Source of the DNA: Cadophora sp. MPI-SDFR-AT-0126
Taxonomy: Eukaryota > Ascomycota > Leotiomycetes > Helotiales > Ploettnerulaceae
DNA: 64,000 nt
Assembly (NCBI GenBank): GCA_020747065.1
Contig: JAGMVK010000013.1
Coordinates: forward strand, 558,001-622,000
Direction: 5' to 3'
Within the stretch, counting starts at the first letter, position 1. Each line of letters opens with the position of its first letter. This document shows, piece by piece, positions 45,784-58,466 of this stretch. The notes beneath the pieces were generated by a model. That model did no database searches. It was not told the DNA's origin and saw only the letters and a list, made by a program, of their open reading frames with translations. The position numbers were made by a program, and so were the translations under genes.

Positions 45784-48700
45784 TCAATCTCCAAGGACTC
45801 CACTTTCTTTCAAGCTTGAGAACAACTCAGGCTCGAGGAACTTGGCCACGCTAACGTCTTCGCTCAGTCCCTTACGCCTCCTTGTTTTCAAGACGAAGTC
45901 TCTGGCAGTTGCTTGAGCACTAGCTGGCTCTAACGGTCTCAAGATAACATCCTTATCAAGCGGGTCGCCAGGTACAATACTCCAGCGATCGAACACTAAG
46001 CTGACAGTGGCCTGACCTTGTGTATGGATTCGGAGATCGGTTTCAAAGCCAAATGAGTCAATAACTGGAATGAGTCCACTCACACGGTACAATGGCGTAC
46101 CGGCAATTGGACCATCAGAGAGGACGTGCCCTCGACGACGAGCGAGGACAGTGTAGAGAGATGTGACGGAATCTGCAGGTCCAGTCATGGAGCAAGAGTA
46201 GACAGGCTCCATAAGACGTGGAGAAGCCATTAGGAAAGAAGAATAGCAGGCGCGTCGGGAAGTGGGGATGATCTGGCCACCCCCCCGGAAGATCGCTTCG
46301 GTAGCCAATGCTACCTCCATGATTTTGAACCTGCCATTGCGGATAGCTACAAGGGTTGTCAGATAACATTCGGACCGGCTTTGGCATTGACCAATGGGTA
46401 CAACCACGGCTCTGAGAACTTGGCAGTTGTCGAGGTGCCGGTACTGTTAAAAAGAAATCTGGGGTTTGGGGAAAACTCACGCTCTTCACACAAAGGACCT
46501 TCTCGTGTTGCCCAACTGAAGCCCTGGCGAATTGTGTCTCTCACGCTTTGTAAGAGTCGTCTGTCAACCTAGTCAAATGTCAGCAAAAGGACCGATTACA
46601 CCGGGTGGCGGAACCCTGTGGATACTCACCTCAGATGGCAGGGTATCATTCTGGAGAATATTCGGTCCCAAGTCATCGGGTCCAAATGCCCAGATATTTC
46701 TCGAAGCAAGCAAATCCCATCCGTAGTTCTCTTCGAAGAACTTACCAATGACCTTATTGGGACTCTTGATGCTAACCTTGCCGCTCTCGATGTCCTCTGC
46801 GATACCTTGATCCAGCGGTTCCGCAATCATGGTTATTTTGTTCCTCTTATTCGGCGTTTGAGCGTAGCACTTGATGGCTGACTGCTCCACGACGGTCTCA
46901 CAGAAACGCGTTACTGGATCAGAAACCTTGATTTCCATCTCAGCATACAATCGTCGGAGATCATGCAAGACACAGTCCATGTAGAGCTCTCCTGTACCCA
47001 GAATGACGTGCTCGCCTGACTCCTCGACTTTGGTGGTGATTAGAGGATAGCTCTTGTTGATCTTCCTGAGGCCATCCAGCATCTTCGGGAGCTCCGAGGG
47101 ATTGATTGGTTCTACAGCCACCTTGAAAACCGATTCGGTGAAGTGCGTGATGGGCTTGAAGATGTAAGCATCCTCTCCGTCAGGTAAGACGGGAGGAACC
47201 AATGTCGCTGATTTGACGATGGAATTATCAACGCCTCCAAGTAAAACCCAGTTTCCTGCCGGAACACCATCTGTAGGAATGCTGTACCGTGTCTCAGCTA
47301 TCCAAACATCTGAAATGGTTGCCAAGCTCATATCTTCCTCGTCGTCGATGGAGTAACCCTCGCCCAAAACCCTGAGTTGGGAGCCAGGTGTGGCTATCCC
47401 GCTCATGACCCGTCCAAATGAATGAAATCCTTTGGCATCGCTTGTGTTAAACAACTTCGAGATCTGAATAACCAAGGGACCATCTTGCTTGCACTCCATC
47501 ATAGCTGTTGCAACCTTAGTGTCAAGAGGTCCTGTATAATATCGCTGAACCTTGTCCTCGGCGGCTTCAACTGGAGATGGAACATGCTCAATAACCATAT
47601 CAACGAACCCATTTGATCCCCCAAAGAACTTCTCGCAAACAAGTTTCAGTAGCACATTTGCATCGGTTTTGTACTGAGAAGGTTTGAGGGTTATGCCGAG
47701 AGTAGCTAGCGTATCTTTGAGGTCTTCGGGACTTTCACTGATGGTATGCGAGTACAATTTGTAGATCGGCTCAAGAATGAAGTTCACGAAAGATCGTTTG
47801 GCTCCTTCCTCTACACCTTTCCGGGTAAACGATCGTTTCCGGGGATTGTAGAAGATATCTCCCCAAAGCCGGCGCGCGAATTCGGGAACGTTGATTCCTG
47901 GTGATCCTTTCGTCCTTGGTGGAAAGTTTTCCGCGTACATCTTTGCGAATGATTGCAGAGTAAAGCACCAGCCCATGCTACTGCAAGCGAACAGTACGTT
48001 GCCTTTTTCTGGGCTCAACCGCCTCTTCTCTCCTTGGCCGGGAACGGTATTTTCGATTACAGTATTGACCTCTTCGATAACATGTTTGAGCTTAAAGTAA
48101 GCGTCAGTCGGGGGAATTTTGAGCTCCAAGATCAATCTATCCATCTTGTTTACTACAAGAGTGAGGGGCAATCCTTCGAGAACTGCATGCTTGATGATCT
48201 TCTCGGTATTCACTTGCACGCCTTCCACGACATCGACAACAAGAACCACGCCATCAACAAGCCGTAATGAGGAGGCAACTTCATCAACAAAATTAACATG
48301 ACCTGGTGTGTCGAGGATGTTCAAGAGGTGTGATTTGCCTTGGGAGTTTTGCAGTACCAGACTCATGGGGGCCGCTTTGATCGAGATTCCTCGATCCCGC
48401 TCTAGGACGTGCACATCTGTGTACCTCAATTGTTCATCCCTCTTCTTCCCGGTCTTCTTCTCCAATCGTTCGGTAATGTTGTGTGTTTCCAAGACCAACA
48501 TATCCATCAATGCAGTTTTCCCATGGTGAAGATGTCCTGCAAATGCGACATTTCGAATTTGGGCTGGATAGTTCATAAGATCTGTCATAAAGCTGCGTTC
48601 GAAAAAGACTGGGGGAAGATCTGCTTCTTGTATGGTGAACTTTTTCTGCTCAACAGGCGCAATGATAGGTTGTGTAAGAGGCTGGGCATCTTCCTCCTGT

Positions 48701-49061
48701 ACCATAGTCTCCACATCTTCTCCGTATACCTGCTGCGCGGTGGGATAGTATTGCTTGTCCTCATGCAATATGACGGCGTTCGATGGCCCCTCATCTGTGA
48801 AGAATAATTAGCTCTAGCAAGACCCTCTGCGAGCATGCCGATACCAACCATCGACTTCCATCAACTCCTGGCCCGTAACTTCCGGTTCCTCCTCCGGGTA
48901 GTCCTCGTCGTACACATAGGCACCGGCATCAACTCCATGTTGACTGTCGTCTTCCGACTCTTCAGCTTCACCGATGAAGTTACCAAACCTAAACATTGGT
49001 TAGTCGCAGAACAAAATTAAATGTGAAAATAGCTTTCATACTCATCATAGAGGTCATCCAT
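45784..49061 (-). CDS. SNU114: U5 snRNP GTPase Snu114 (EF-2-like, Cwf10)
   Basis: Five exons (49061-49042, 48988-48849, 48794-46630, 46568-46481, 46346-45784) encode 991 residues. The N-terminus MDDLYDEFGNFIG and the following acidic segment are Snu114-specific. The GTPase domain has G1 GHLHHGKT near 140-147, DTPGH and NKMD. The EF-2-like domains II-V follow, including RRRGHVLSD and [12 protein letters not shown], ending with [20 protein letters not shown]. Snu114 is the 116-kDa U5 GTPase that, with Prp8 and Brr2, controls U4/U6 unwinding and spliceosome activation and disassembly. The gene is divergent from Erg10. The third intron, of 133 bp, is C-rich. Confidence 0.96.
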
Positions 49062-49608
49062 ACTGGGCGAATGTGCTAAGAGGCGATTACTGAACGTGAG
49101 TGGGAAATGCGACTCTCCTCGTCCAGTCGACTCTCGCGACAACGAGCTTCAAAAAGTTCAGCCAGGCTTCACTAGCGTGGGGATCCACTTTAGATTTAAC
49201 ACGTGACTTTCAGCCTTGCCCCTCCTCAAGTGGATCTCTCTCCGATTGCGGGAAGATATGGAAGATATGGCACAAATTCATTGAATCGACTGTACCCATA
49301 ACGTAAAATGGTCGAAGAACCAGTCCGCTTTCTGCCTTCCTTTAAGACTGGGAAGCTCGCTGTTCCATCTGTAAGTGGCCACAGATGATGCCGAAAGCGG
49401 TAGAGGCGGGTACCTGAATGCGACTCTAGGCGCTAAGTTTGAGAGGCGGTGAAGCGCCGTTGAGCTTCAAAAGTTGTTTTGCCATTATTTTGATTACTTT
49501 AGCTCGCCCGCTTCTTCCCCTTTATTCCTCCTCTCCCTCTCAACTCTGCTCTCGAAAATACCTAGGTATCTAAAAGTCACATCACATCGACAATATCAAG
49601 CCGACAAT
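49062..49608. promoter_or_regulatory. Divergent promoter region between Snu114 and Erg10
   Basis: 547 bp between two divergent start codons. CT-rich blocks precede the Erg10 start (about 49500-49560). No motif can be assigned securely. Confidence 0.45.
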
Positions 49609-50966
<1,358 letters not shown>

Positions 50967-51390
50967 GAAATTCAAATGTGATAATAAAATTGGCAGATAA
51001 ATAGCTACCAAAACATAATAGATGTTTTTTTTGGGGCGAACTAAAGGAATTTTATCAGTGTTGTATAAATTTTCGTGTGAGCATGACCTAAGAGCGAGCA
51101 CGTCTGCGCATGATCCCGTTTGAGAGGACACAGAGGGTTTTTGGTGACACAGATCAGCTTTGCTACTGTTTTCCTAGGTAAAAGGCTCCGCACTTCGAAT
51201 CGATGGAAATACGACAAGGCTGAAAGGCTGCTTAAAACTAACCAATCATACGCTAGTGTCAGCCTTGCAGTTATCGCACGCTAACGATTGGGAGAGCTTA
51301 ATCAAAGCTGCCGATAAAAAAAAGTTCGCCGAATCGTCATTCCTCCAAAGATTGTGTCCGATCTTCGAGATTGCTGCTGCAAACTGCAAG
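50967..51390. other. Intergenic region between Erg10 and Kre33
   Basis: 424 bp between tandem plus-strand genes, containing the Erg10 3' UTR and the Kre33 promoter. No other feature is evident. Confidence 0.45.
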
Positions 51391-54300
51391 ATGGTGAAAA
51401 AGGCAATGTGAGTTTTGGTAACTTATGGTTGCCTTCGATTTGGAAAAGGTGCCATTGGCTAATGTCCCTTCAGTGATTCGCGCATCGGAGCGCTCATTCA
51501 TAATGGCATGCAGGAAAAGAAGCGCAGCTTTTTCGTGGTTGTGGGGGACCGATCAAAAGATATCATAGTGAACTTACACTATATAATGTCGCAGAGGGAT
51601 ATGAAGCAGAACAAGTCGGTTTTGTGGGCGTACAAAAAGGATCTTCTTGGGTTTACGAGGTACGCAAAAGTCCAAACGATATCGAATCCTACAGGATATG
51701 CCCCAATTCATCCTCATACAAGTTTTGGTCCGGACTTTACTGACGGCTCCAAGTCATCGCAAAAAGAGAGAAAACAAGATTAAGAAGGAAGTGAAGCGAG
51801 GGATTCGAGAAGCAAACGCGGAAGACCCATTCGAACTTTTCGTCTCGTTACACAATATCCGATATACCTACTACAAGGAGACGGAGAAAATCTTGGGAAA
51901 TACCTATGGAATGTGTATTCTGCAGGATTTTGAAGCCATCACCCCAAATCTTCTCGCCAGAACGATTGAGACAGTTGAGGGTGGGGGACTGGTAGTACTT
52001 CTGCTCAAGGGTATGAGTAGTCTGAAGCAACTATACACACTGTCTATGGATGTCCATTCGCGGTATAGGACAGAAGCCCACGACGATGTCACGGCAAGAT
52101 TCAACGAAAGATTCATACTTTCGCTGGGAAAATGCGAATCATGTCTTGTCATAGATGACGAGATGAACGTTTTACCAATATCTGGCGGAAAGAATGTCAC
52201 AGCTCTTCCTCCTCCAGATCTGGATGAACCGAAGAGTAAATCACAGATAGAGTTGGAAAACATGAAGGAGGCTCTTCAAGACACACCTTCCGTTGGTCCT
52301 CTTGTAACACTAGCGAAGACTGTCGATCAAGCAAAGGCGTTGCTTACTTTCGTAGATGCCATTGCGGAAAAGACCTTGAGAAGCACGGTGACCCTCACAG
52401 CTGCCAGAGGACGTGGAAAGTCGGCCGCACTAGGTGTTGCTGTGGCTGCAGCTGTTGCTCATGGCTATAGCAATATCTTCATCACGTCTCCAAGTCCGGA
52501 AAACTTGAAGACTCTCTTTGAGTTCATATTCAAAGGTTTCGACGCTCTAGGATACTTGGATCACGAGGACTACTCCATTGTCCAATCTACGAATCCAGAT
52601 TTCAAGAAGGCTATTGTACGAGTAAACATCCATCGACAACATCGACAAACGATCCAATATATCAAGCCCCAGGATGCGCATGTACTCGGTCAAGCTGAGC
52701 TCTTGGTTATTGACGAAGCTGCTGCTATCCCTCTTCCTCTTGTACGAAAGTTGATCGGTCCCTACTTGGTGTTCATGGCATCAACTATAAACGGTTACGA
52801 AGGCACTGGCAGATCATTGTCACTGAAGCTGATAGAGCAACTACGGCAGCAGTCAAGCGGTGCCAAGGTAAATGGGTCAGAAGATGCACAACTAGCTGAT
52901 AGATCCACTGGGAAAGCTGCCAAGGTTCAGAGCACTTTCACAGGCGGTCGTTCACTACGGGAAGTGTCTCTCAAAGAACCGATTCGTTACGCAGAAGGTG
53001 ATGCTGTTGAGAAATGGCTCAATACGGTACTCTGTAAGTTTATCCCCGGGAGTATTGATCGGTGAACTGTTTGCTCTCGGTGTGATTATACTCGTTTACT
53101 AATTTTACACAGGCCTTGATGCATCCCTGACGTCCCTTCGAAACGTGGGATATCCTCATCCTTCAGATTGTGAGCTGGTTCTTGTCAATCGTGATACTCT
53201 TTTCTCTTTCCACGATGTTTCCGAAAAGTTTTTGCAACAGATGGTTGCCCTCTACGTTGCAAGTCACTACAAAAACTCGCCCGATGATCTCCAGTTGATG
53301 AGTGACGCCCCAGCACACCAGCTCTTCGTTTTAATACCCCCAGTCTCCGAAAACAGCAAGCGCCTACCCGAGCCGCTGTGTGTCATTCAAGTCGCTCTTG
53401 AAGGACGGATCAGCAAAGCAAGCGTTGCGAACAGTCTGAGTCGAGGAAAGAGAGCTGCTGGAGACCTCATTCCCTGGATCGTTAGCCAACAGTTTCAGGA
53501 CGATGAGTTTGCAGGACTTTCAGGTGCCCGTATTGTCAGGATCGCTACAAACCCGAACTATGTCAGAATGGGCTATGGTAAGAAAGCACTGGAACTGCTC
53601 GTTGACTTCTATGAGGGAAAGTTCGCCAACTTGTCTGAGGGAGCCACTCCTTACGTCGAAGAGTCCATTACCAGAGTCACCGATGAAGAACTAGCGAATG
53701 CCTCTCTTCTTGATGACAACATTAAAGTCAGAGACTTCAAGAAAATGCCGCCCCTTTTCTCCAAGCTCTCCGAAAGGCGCCCAGAAAAGCTCGACTACGT
53801 AGGTGTTAGTTATGGACTCACGAAGCCATTGCTCAAATTTTGGGGCCAAGCCGCGTTTGCGCCACTGTATTTGAGGCAAACAGCGAATGATCTAACAGGC
53901 GAGCATACATGTGTCATGGTCAAGGCTCTTGGATCTGGCGAAGACATATCATGGTAAACCTTACTCCTACAAAAATCTCCTCAAGAGGATACGGACTCGG
54001 CTCAAAAGCAACTCACTGAGTCTCAATACTCGTAAATCGCTTGCGAGGCATGGGTAGACCAAAGCTGACTTCACAATAGGTTGGGTTCGTTCTCAAGGGA
54101 TTTCCAGCACCGATTTGTAAAGCTTCTGCAGTTCCAATTCAAAGAGTTCCCTGCCGAGCTAGCCCTTATCATTGATGAACTTGCGAATAAGGGAGCCAAA
54201 TTAGACACAGCTCTCCAACAACAACGATTCTCGAAGCAGGATCTTGATCGAATATTGAATCCTTGGGATCTCAAACGATTAGCGTCCTACGCAAACAATA

Positions 54301-54959
54301 TGCTCGACTACCATGTAATTCTCGATCTCGTACCCGACCTCGCAAAATCCTATTTCATCGGACCACTGAAATCGGAAATAACTCTTAGTGGCCTACAACA
54401 GTCCGTTCTTCTTGCCATCGGACTGCAAAGCAAAGACTTTGACATGCTAGAGAAGGAACTTGAGAAAGTTCAATCATCACAATTGCTAGCATTGTTTATC
54501 AAGACGATTCGCAAGATGAGTTCCCACTTCAGTCAGATAGTCTCAGGGACATACGAGTCGGAGCTCCCAGACCGAGACAACATTGGCGTAAGCCGAGAGA
54601 ATGCCAGCGGAGCCCACGATGACGAAGTTGTCGATGACAAGTTCGTACCTCTGGAGCTTGGGCTGGAAGCGGAGCTCGAAGAAGGTGGTGACGAGGCACT
54701 GAAGGCTTTGAGAGAGAAGCAGAGAGAATTGATCGACGCACTGCCGTTAGAACAGTATGAAATCGAGGAAGGTGCGCCTGGATGGGCAGCAGCTGAGGAG
54801 CAGATCCGGAAAAGTGGCAAGAGAGGAGCTGTGGTCAGTGTGAAGAGTGCTAAGAGCAAGAGAAAACCAGACGAGACAGCTGCTGAAATCTATGCTAAGG
54901 AAATGGGCGAAAAGGCGCATAAAAAGTCAAAGAAGGGGCCGAAAAAGGATCGGCTATAG
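51391..54959 (+). CDS. KRE33: RNA cytidine acetyltransferase Kre33 / NAT10
   Basis: Five exons (51391-51407, 51474-51659, 51754-53033, 53113-53953, 54080-54959) encode 1067 residues. The N-terminal TmcA-like domain has DSRIGALI and GDRSKDIIVNLHY. The RecA-like helicase module has Walker A AARGRGKSAALG near 284-295 and a DEAAAIPLPL motif. The GNAT domain has RIVRIATNPNYVRMGYGKKA, and a C-terminal tRNA-binding-like region ends in a Lys-rich tail. It uses ATP and acetyl-CoA to make N4-acetylcytidine in 18S rRNA and, with an adaptor, in tRNA-Ser and tRNA-Leu; it acts in the nucleolus and is essential for small-subunit assembly in yeast. The first exon carries only 17 coding bases. Confidence 0.96.
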
Positions 54960-55292
54960 TTTAGATACGGAGTATAAATTCACTCATTTATTGTAATACC
55001 AACCTCGGCCTTCAAGTGCGAATTGTGAGTTTTTGCCGCAAGAGCTGCCCGCTCCACAGCTTACCCCCCATGAAAAGCAAGGAAAACTTTCTATACCCAT
55101 ACTATCAATTTCACAGTCATACTTTCACTCCCAATTGTTGATATCAGTCATAAGCAAGACGCCGCCCTGTCACAAACCTCGAGTCATCTTGAAAGTTGAA
55201 CTTCTGCCTAACAAGCGCCACAAAACCGATCCTTCATAAGTCAAGACGCCTCGTCCTCGGCTCCGCTCATCAACAAACAATCAAAGAAAGCC
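54960..55292. other. Intergenic region between Kre33 and the rhodanese-like gene
   Basis: 333 bp between tandem plus-strand genes. It is CT-rich just before the downstream start codon. Nothing else is visible. Confidence 0.45.
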
Positions 55293-55889
55293 ATGGCCGA
55301 AACACAAACCACACAAACTGGGAATTGGTGGGATGCAATCCCAGCGCCTCGAGCGAAATGCCCTGAGATGACGGCGGATGAGTTGATGAAGGCATTTGAT
55401 GATATGGACCTCACGCCGGAGCCGAGATCGTTTTTACTTGTCGATGTTAGGCGGAATGATTGGGAGGTATGTGGCCCTTGAGTGCTACGGAATAAATAAC
55501 GAAAGTAATGCTTACATCTATCAATGCTTTTCAGGGCGGAACAATCAAGACCTCTCTCAACCTCCCGGCCCAGAGCTTCTATCAGTCCCGCAAGACACTG
55601 CTAGATCTGTGTGACCGAGCTTCTATCAAGAAAGTCATTTTCTACTGTGGTAAGTAATCACCCAAGTCATTTGGTGAGGATAGCCATTAAACATCTAGGC
55701 TCCTCGAGCGGCAGGGGACCTCGTTGTGCAAACTGGATGCAAGACTACATCGAGGACGTCTCTAAATTCGGACGAAAGAGTAACCTCAAAGTGCTCATTC
55801 TGAAAGGCGGCATCAAGGGTTGGGTCAAAGATTTTGAGGGGTCTATGATGGATGGTTTTGAAGAAAAGTACTGGGAGCAATTCAAGTAG
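55293..55889 (+). CDS. Rhodanese-fold Cdc25-type phosphatase / arsenate reductase-like
   Basis: Three exons (55293-55466, 55535-55649, 55699-55889) encode 159 residues. It is a single rhodanese fold with LLVDVRRNDWEGGTIKTS and SLNLPAQSFY. The active-site loop YCGSSSGRG (C-X5-R) crosses the second intron, and ILKGGIKGWVKDF follows. The seven-residue CX5R loop matches Cdc25/Ych1/Acr2-type phosphatases and arsenate reductases rather than six-residue-loop sulfurtransferases. It may be a small tyrosine phosphatase or arsenate reductase; the sequence alone does not choose between them. It is convergent with the SmG gene, 216 bp between stop codons. Confidence 0.88.
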
Positions 55890-56105
55890 CCGTCAGTAGG
55901 CATGACGACTTGGGAATGGCCATGCAGGGAGACCAGTATCCATTTATTGACTTTTTGCCATATGTGAGATGGTATTCATCGAGCCTGCCTTGCCTTTCCT
56001 TTCGCGAACGCCATGATTCCAGAAGCAGAAACAACTTTTGACCTCCCTGATGTCCATCTAGATCTTCTCGAGACAGATTGTTTGCGAGTCTGTATGGTTT
56101 GTGCT

Positions 56106-56606
56106 TCAATCCCCTCTGTTTTCGCGTCCGCCGCCTATTCTCTCCAAAGCCTCGAGCATTACCACGGAGTTTCCCCGAATGACCTATTCATCCCATTAGT
56201 TGAATCGCCAATGAAACGGAACAGATATATCAACTGACCACCATCCCTAATCTAACCTTCTCACCACCATCCTTCTCCTCCACTGCGTCATCCAGCACAA
56301 TGTTCAAGAATACCTGGGACATCCATTAGCCAAATTCCCCACCGCGGGCTAAAGAGTCCGCACATCGTAACCTCTTAGAACACCAATGACCTTCCTGCTT
56401 CCATTCAACTGCACAAAGAGTCGTTTATCAAGGTACTACAAGATCAGGTTAGGCACGCGCTTGGTACAATACTCATGCCTCGAAGTGAACGCATTCCGCT
56501 TGTCGCTCGTACATCGCGCGCCACGAAATGCGGAGGGTTCGTAGGTTTCTTATAGCTGGATTATGGAGCAACATACCTTCTTGAGCTCAGGCTGAGCTTG
56601 AGGCAT
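56106..56606 (-). CDS. SMX2: Small nuclear ribonucleoprotein SmG
   Basis: Four small exons (56606-56577, 56435-56364, 56313-56239, 56183-56106) encode only 84 residues, so no single open frame reveals the gene. The chain reads MPQAQPELKK, YLDKRLFVQLNGSRKVIGVL and RGYD, then VFLNIVLDDAVEEKDG and finally VIRGNSVVMLEALERI. These are the Sm1 motif (VxGxLRGYDxFxNhVLDD) and Sm2 motif (IRGN) of the G protein. SmG is one of seven Sm proteins in the ring around U1, U2, U4 and U5 snRNAs. Introns of 141, 49 and 54 bp all keep phase 0; the last donor is GTCAGT, weaker than most here. It is head to head with Ntr2, another splicing factor. Confidence 0.93.
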
Positions 56607-56830
56607 CTTGACTGAGTTTGGTGGTGCTTTGGAAGTGCGACTGCAAGAGCGGTGCTCTTCGAAAGTTATGCGATTTGAGGCGCTAACTGATAACAACACG
56701 TGATGATAAGAACAATTCGAGATTGAGGCTCAAAATTTCGTGAACACCTCTGAAGCTCGTGGACTCCAAACATTTGAGGACATTCTCACGACTGAACACT
56801 TCGATACGACGCGACTTACGAACTGCAAAG
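56607..56830. promoter_or_regulatory. Compact bidirectional promoter of SmG and Ntr2
   Basis: Only 224 bp separate the two divergent start codons, so the core promoters must overlap or abut. The interval includes AACACGTGATGATAAG (near 56695), with a CACGTG E-box palindrome that is a plausible shared element. No TATA box is evident. The E-box assignment rests on sequence alone. Confidence 0.6.
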
Positions 56831-58321
56831 ATGAAGTCCGCTTTTGGATCGAAACGGAAAGCTCGCAAGATTCAGGTGGACGAAGATGATGAAGATGGCG
56901 CAAAGAATACCCAGGTCGCGGAGCCTGTAAACACACGTGAGTACCCCGATGCCATTACAGCTACGAGCCTGGCTGATTCTGAGAAGCCGGCTGACCGTAT
57001 ACATATAGCCATCATTGGAGGCTCGGCATCTTCTATCGCAAGCCGGAAACCATTCAAGAAATCCTCTTTACGACAGAGCATTGCATTCGACGATCAATCG
57101 CAAGACGGAGACGAGAACGAGGGGCCTCAGAGGGCGAACAAGCCTACAATAGGCAGATCAAGTTCGTTAATAAAAAAGAAGAAACCAGCTTCGTCGAGGC
57201 TCTCTTTCGGACCAGGTGAAATCATATCTGGGGATGCAGCAGAAGCATTGGAGGATGATGAAGCTTTTACCCCGAAGAAAGCGGCGCTGGGACGACGAGT
57301 CATTGAAGGAAATGCTATAAAGAGGACTTTCCCGCATCAAGGATTACCTATGCGCTCGAATGGCGATGATGATGAACGGCCAACATACAGCAAGGATTAT
57401 TTGAATGAACTCAAGAGCTCGACGCCTTCTACTCCAAAGGATCTAACGGCTCTAAATGCTATGGCTGACGATCAGGAGGGACTAGACGCTTCGGAACTGG
57501 AGGGCGCTATGGTTGTGGATCTAGAAGATACAGGTTCAAACAGTGGCAAAGCATTCATACCAAGCGAAGCAGAGATCCGAGAGAAGAAAGAACGAAGGGC
57601 TCGACTTGCTCATGAACAGGATTTCATATCGTTCAATGACGACGACGGCCGTGATAGGCAGCAGATGTCTCTTCTACCTCAGAAGAAGAAGCAAGAAAGC
57701 AGGCTGGTGAGAGAGGATGAGGATTTGGGAGAGGGTTTTGATGAGTTTGTTGACGACGGACGGATCTCACTGGGCAAAAAACAAGAGCGAGAAGCGAAGA
57801 AAAGGCAAAGGAGGGAAATGGCTGATATGATTCACCAAGCAGAGGGAAGTTCCGACGAGGATTCAGATGATTCGGAAGCTGAGAGGCGTGCTGCTTACGA
57901 GACTGCTCAAACCCGTGCTGGTATGGATGGACTTCACAAACATGATGGCTTGCTGGAAGTCAATGCTACCCAGATGCCATCGAAGATCACACCTTTGCCG
58001 GCATTGTCAGAATGTCTTGAAAGACTGCAGTCCACACTCAGTTCGATGGAGCAGGACTTGGCAAAGAGGCAGAATCAGATGGAAGCGTCCAAGCAAGAAA
58101 AGAATGAGATTGCCGCAAGAGAAATTGAAGTTCAGGAGTTACTGAAGCAAGCTGGGGCACGCTATGCTGCATTAAAAGCAGATACAAATGGAGCGGTGTC
58201 TGATTCGCAGAACTTAGCAGGACCTAATAACGGCTTCGCCGTTCCTACGATCGTTGATCGAGGCCTAGAAAGTTTTGGAAATACGCCCACAGTGAGGCCA
58301 GCAGTGGAGGACATAGGTTAG
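56831..58321 (+). CDS. NTR2: Spliceosome-disassembly factor Ntr2-like protein
   Basis: Read without an intron the frame gives 496 residues: MKSAFGSKRKARKI at the start, then SRKPFKKSSLRQSIAFDDQ and a basic RLSFGPGE stretch. Next come YSKDYLNELKSSTPSTPKDL, an acidic/helical middle (SEAEIREKKERRARLAHEQDF shortened here to EIREKKERRARLA) and a coiled-coil C-terminal part (LERLQSTLSSMEQDLAKRQ). This layout matches the fungal nineteen-complex-related protein 2 family, which with Ntr1 and Prp43 releases excised lariat introns. A possible 72-bp intron (56937-57008: GTGAGT donor, CTGAC branch, ATATAG acceptor) has no stop and is a multiple of three. Splicing it would give 472 residues and better continuity (NTP/IIGGSASS). 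The start is the first ATG; the frame runs upstream without one. Confidence 0.88.
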   Translation: MKSAFGSKRKARKIQVDEDDEDGAKNTQVAEPVNTREYPDAITATSLADSEKPADRIHIAIIGGSASSIASRKPFKKSSLRQSIAFDDQSQDGDENEGPQRANKPTIGRSSSLIKKKKPASSRLSFGPGEIISGDAAEALEDDEAFTPKKAALGRRVIEGNAIKRTFPHQGLPMRSNGDDDERPTYSKDYLNELKSSTPSTPKDLTALNAMADDQEGLDASELEGAMVVDLEDTGSNSGKAFIPSEAEIREKKERRARLAHEQDFISFNDDDGRDRQQMSLLPQKKKQESRLVREDEDLGEGFDEFVDDGRISLGKKQEREAKKRQRREMADMIHQAEGSSDEDSDDSEAERRAAYETAQTRAGMDGLHKHDGLLEVNATQMPSKITPLPALSECLERLQSTLSSMEQDLAKRQNQMEASKQEKNEIAAREIEVQELLKQAGARYAALKADTNGAVSDSQNLAGPNNGFAVPTIVDRGLESFGNTPTVRPAVEDIG

Positions 58322-58466
58322 AGATACCCGAAGTAAATTTGATTTCACGCAATTGAACAGCATCATTTCGAGCATTTGAGTATTTGGCAACTGGACATGT
58401 TATACAGCTATTCTATATCTAGAATCCGGAAGTCTCCTACTTCTCAACTTCGACCGCTTTCCCAGA

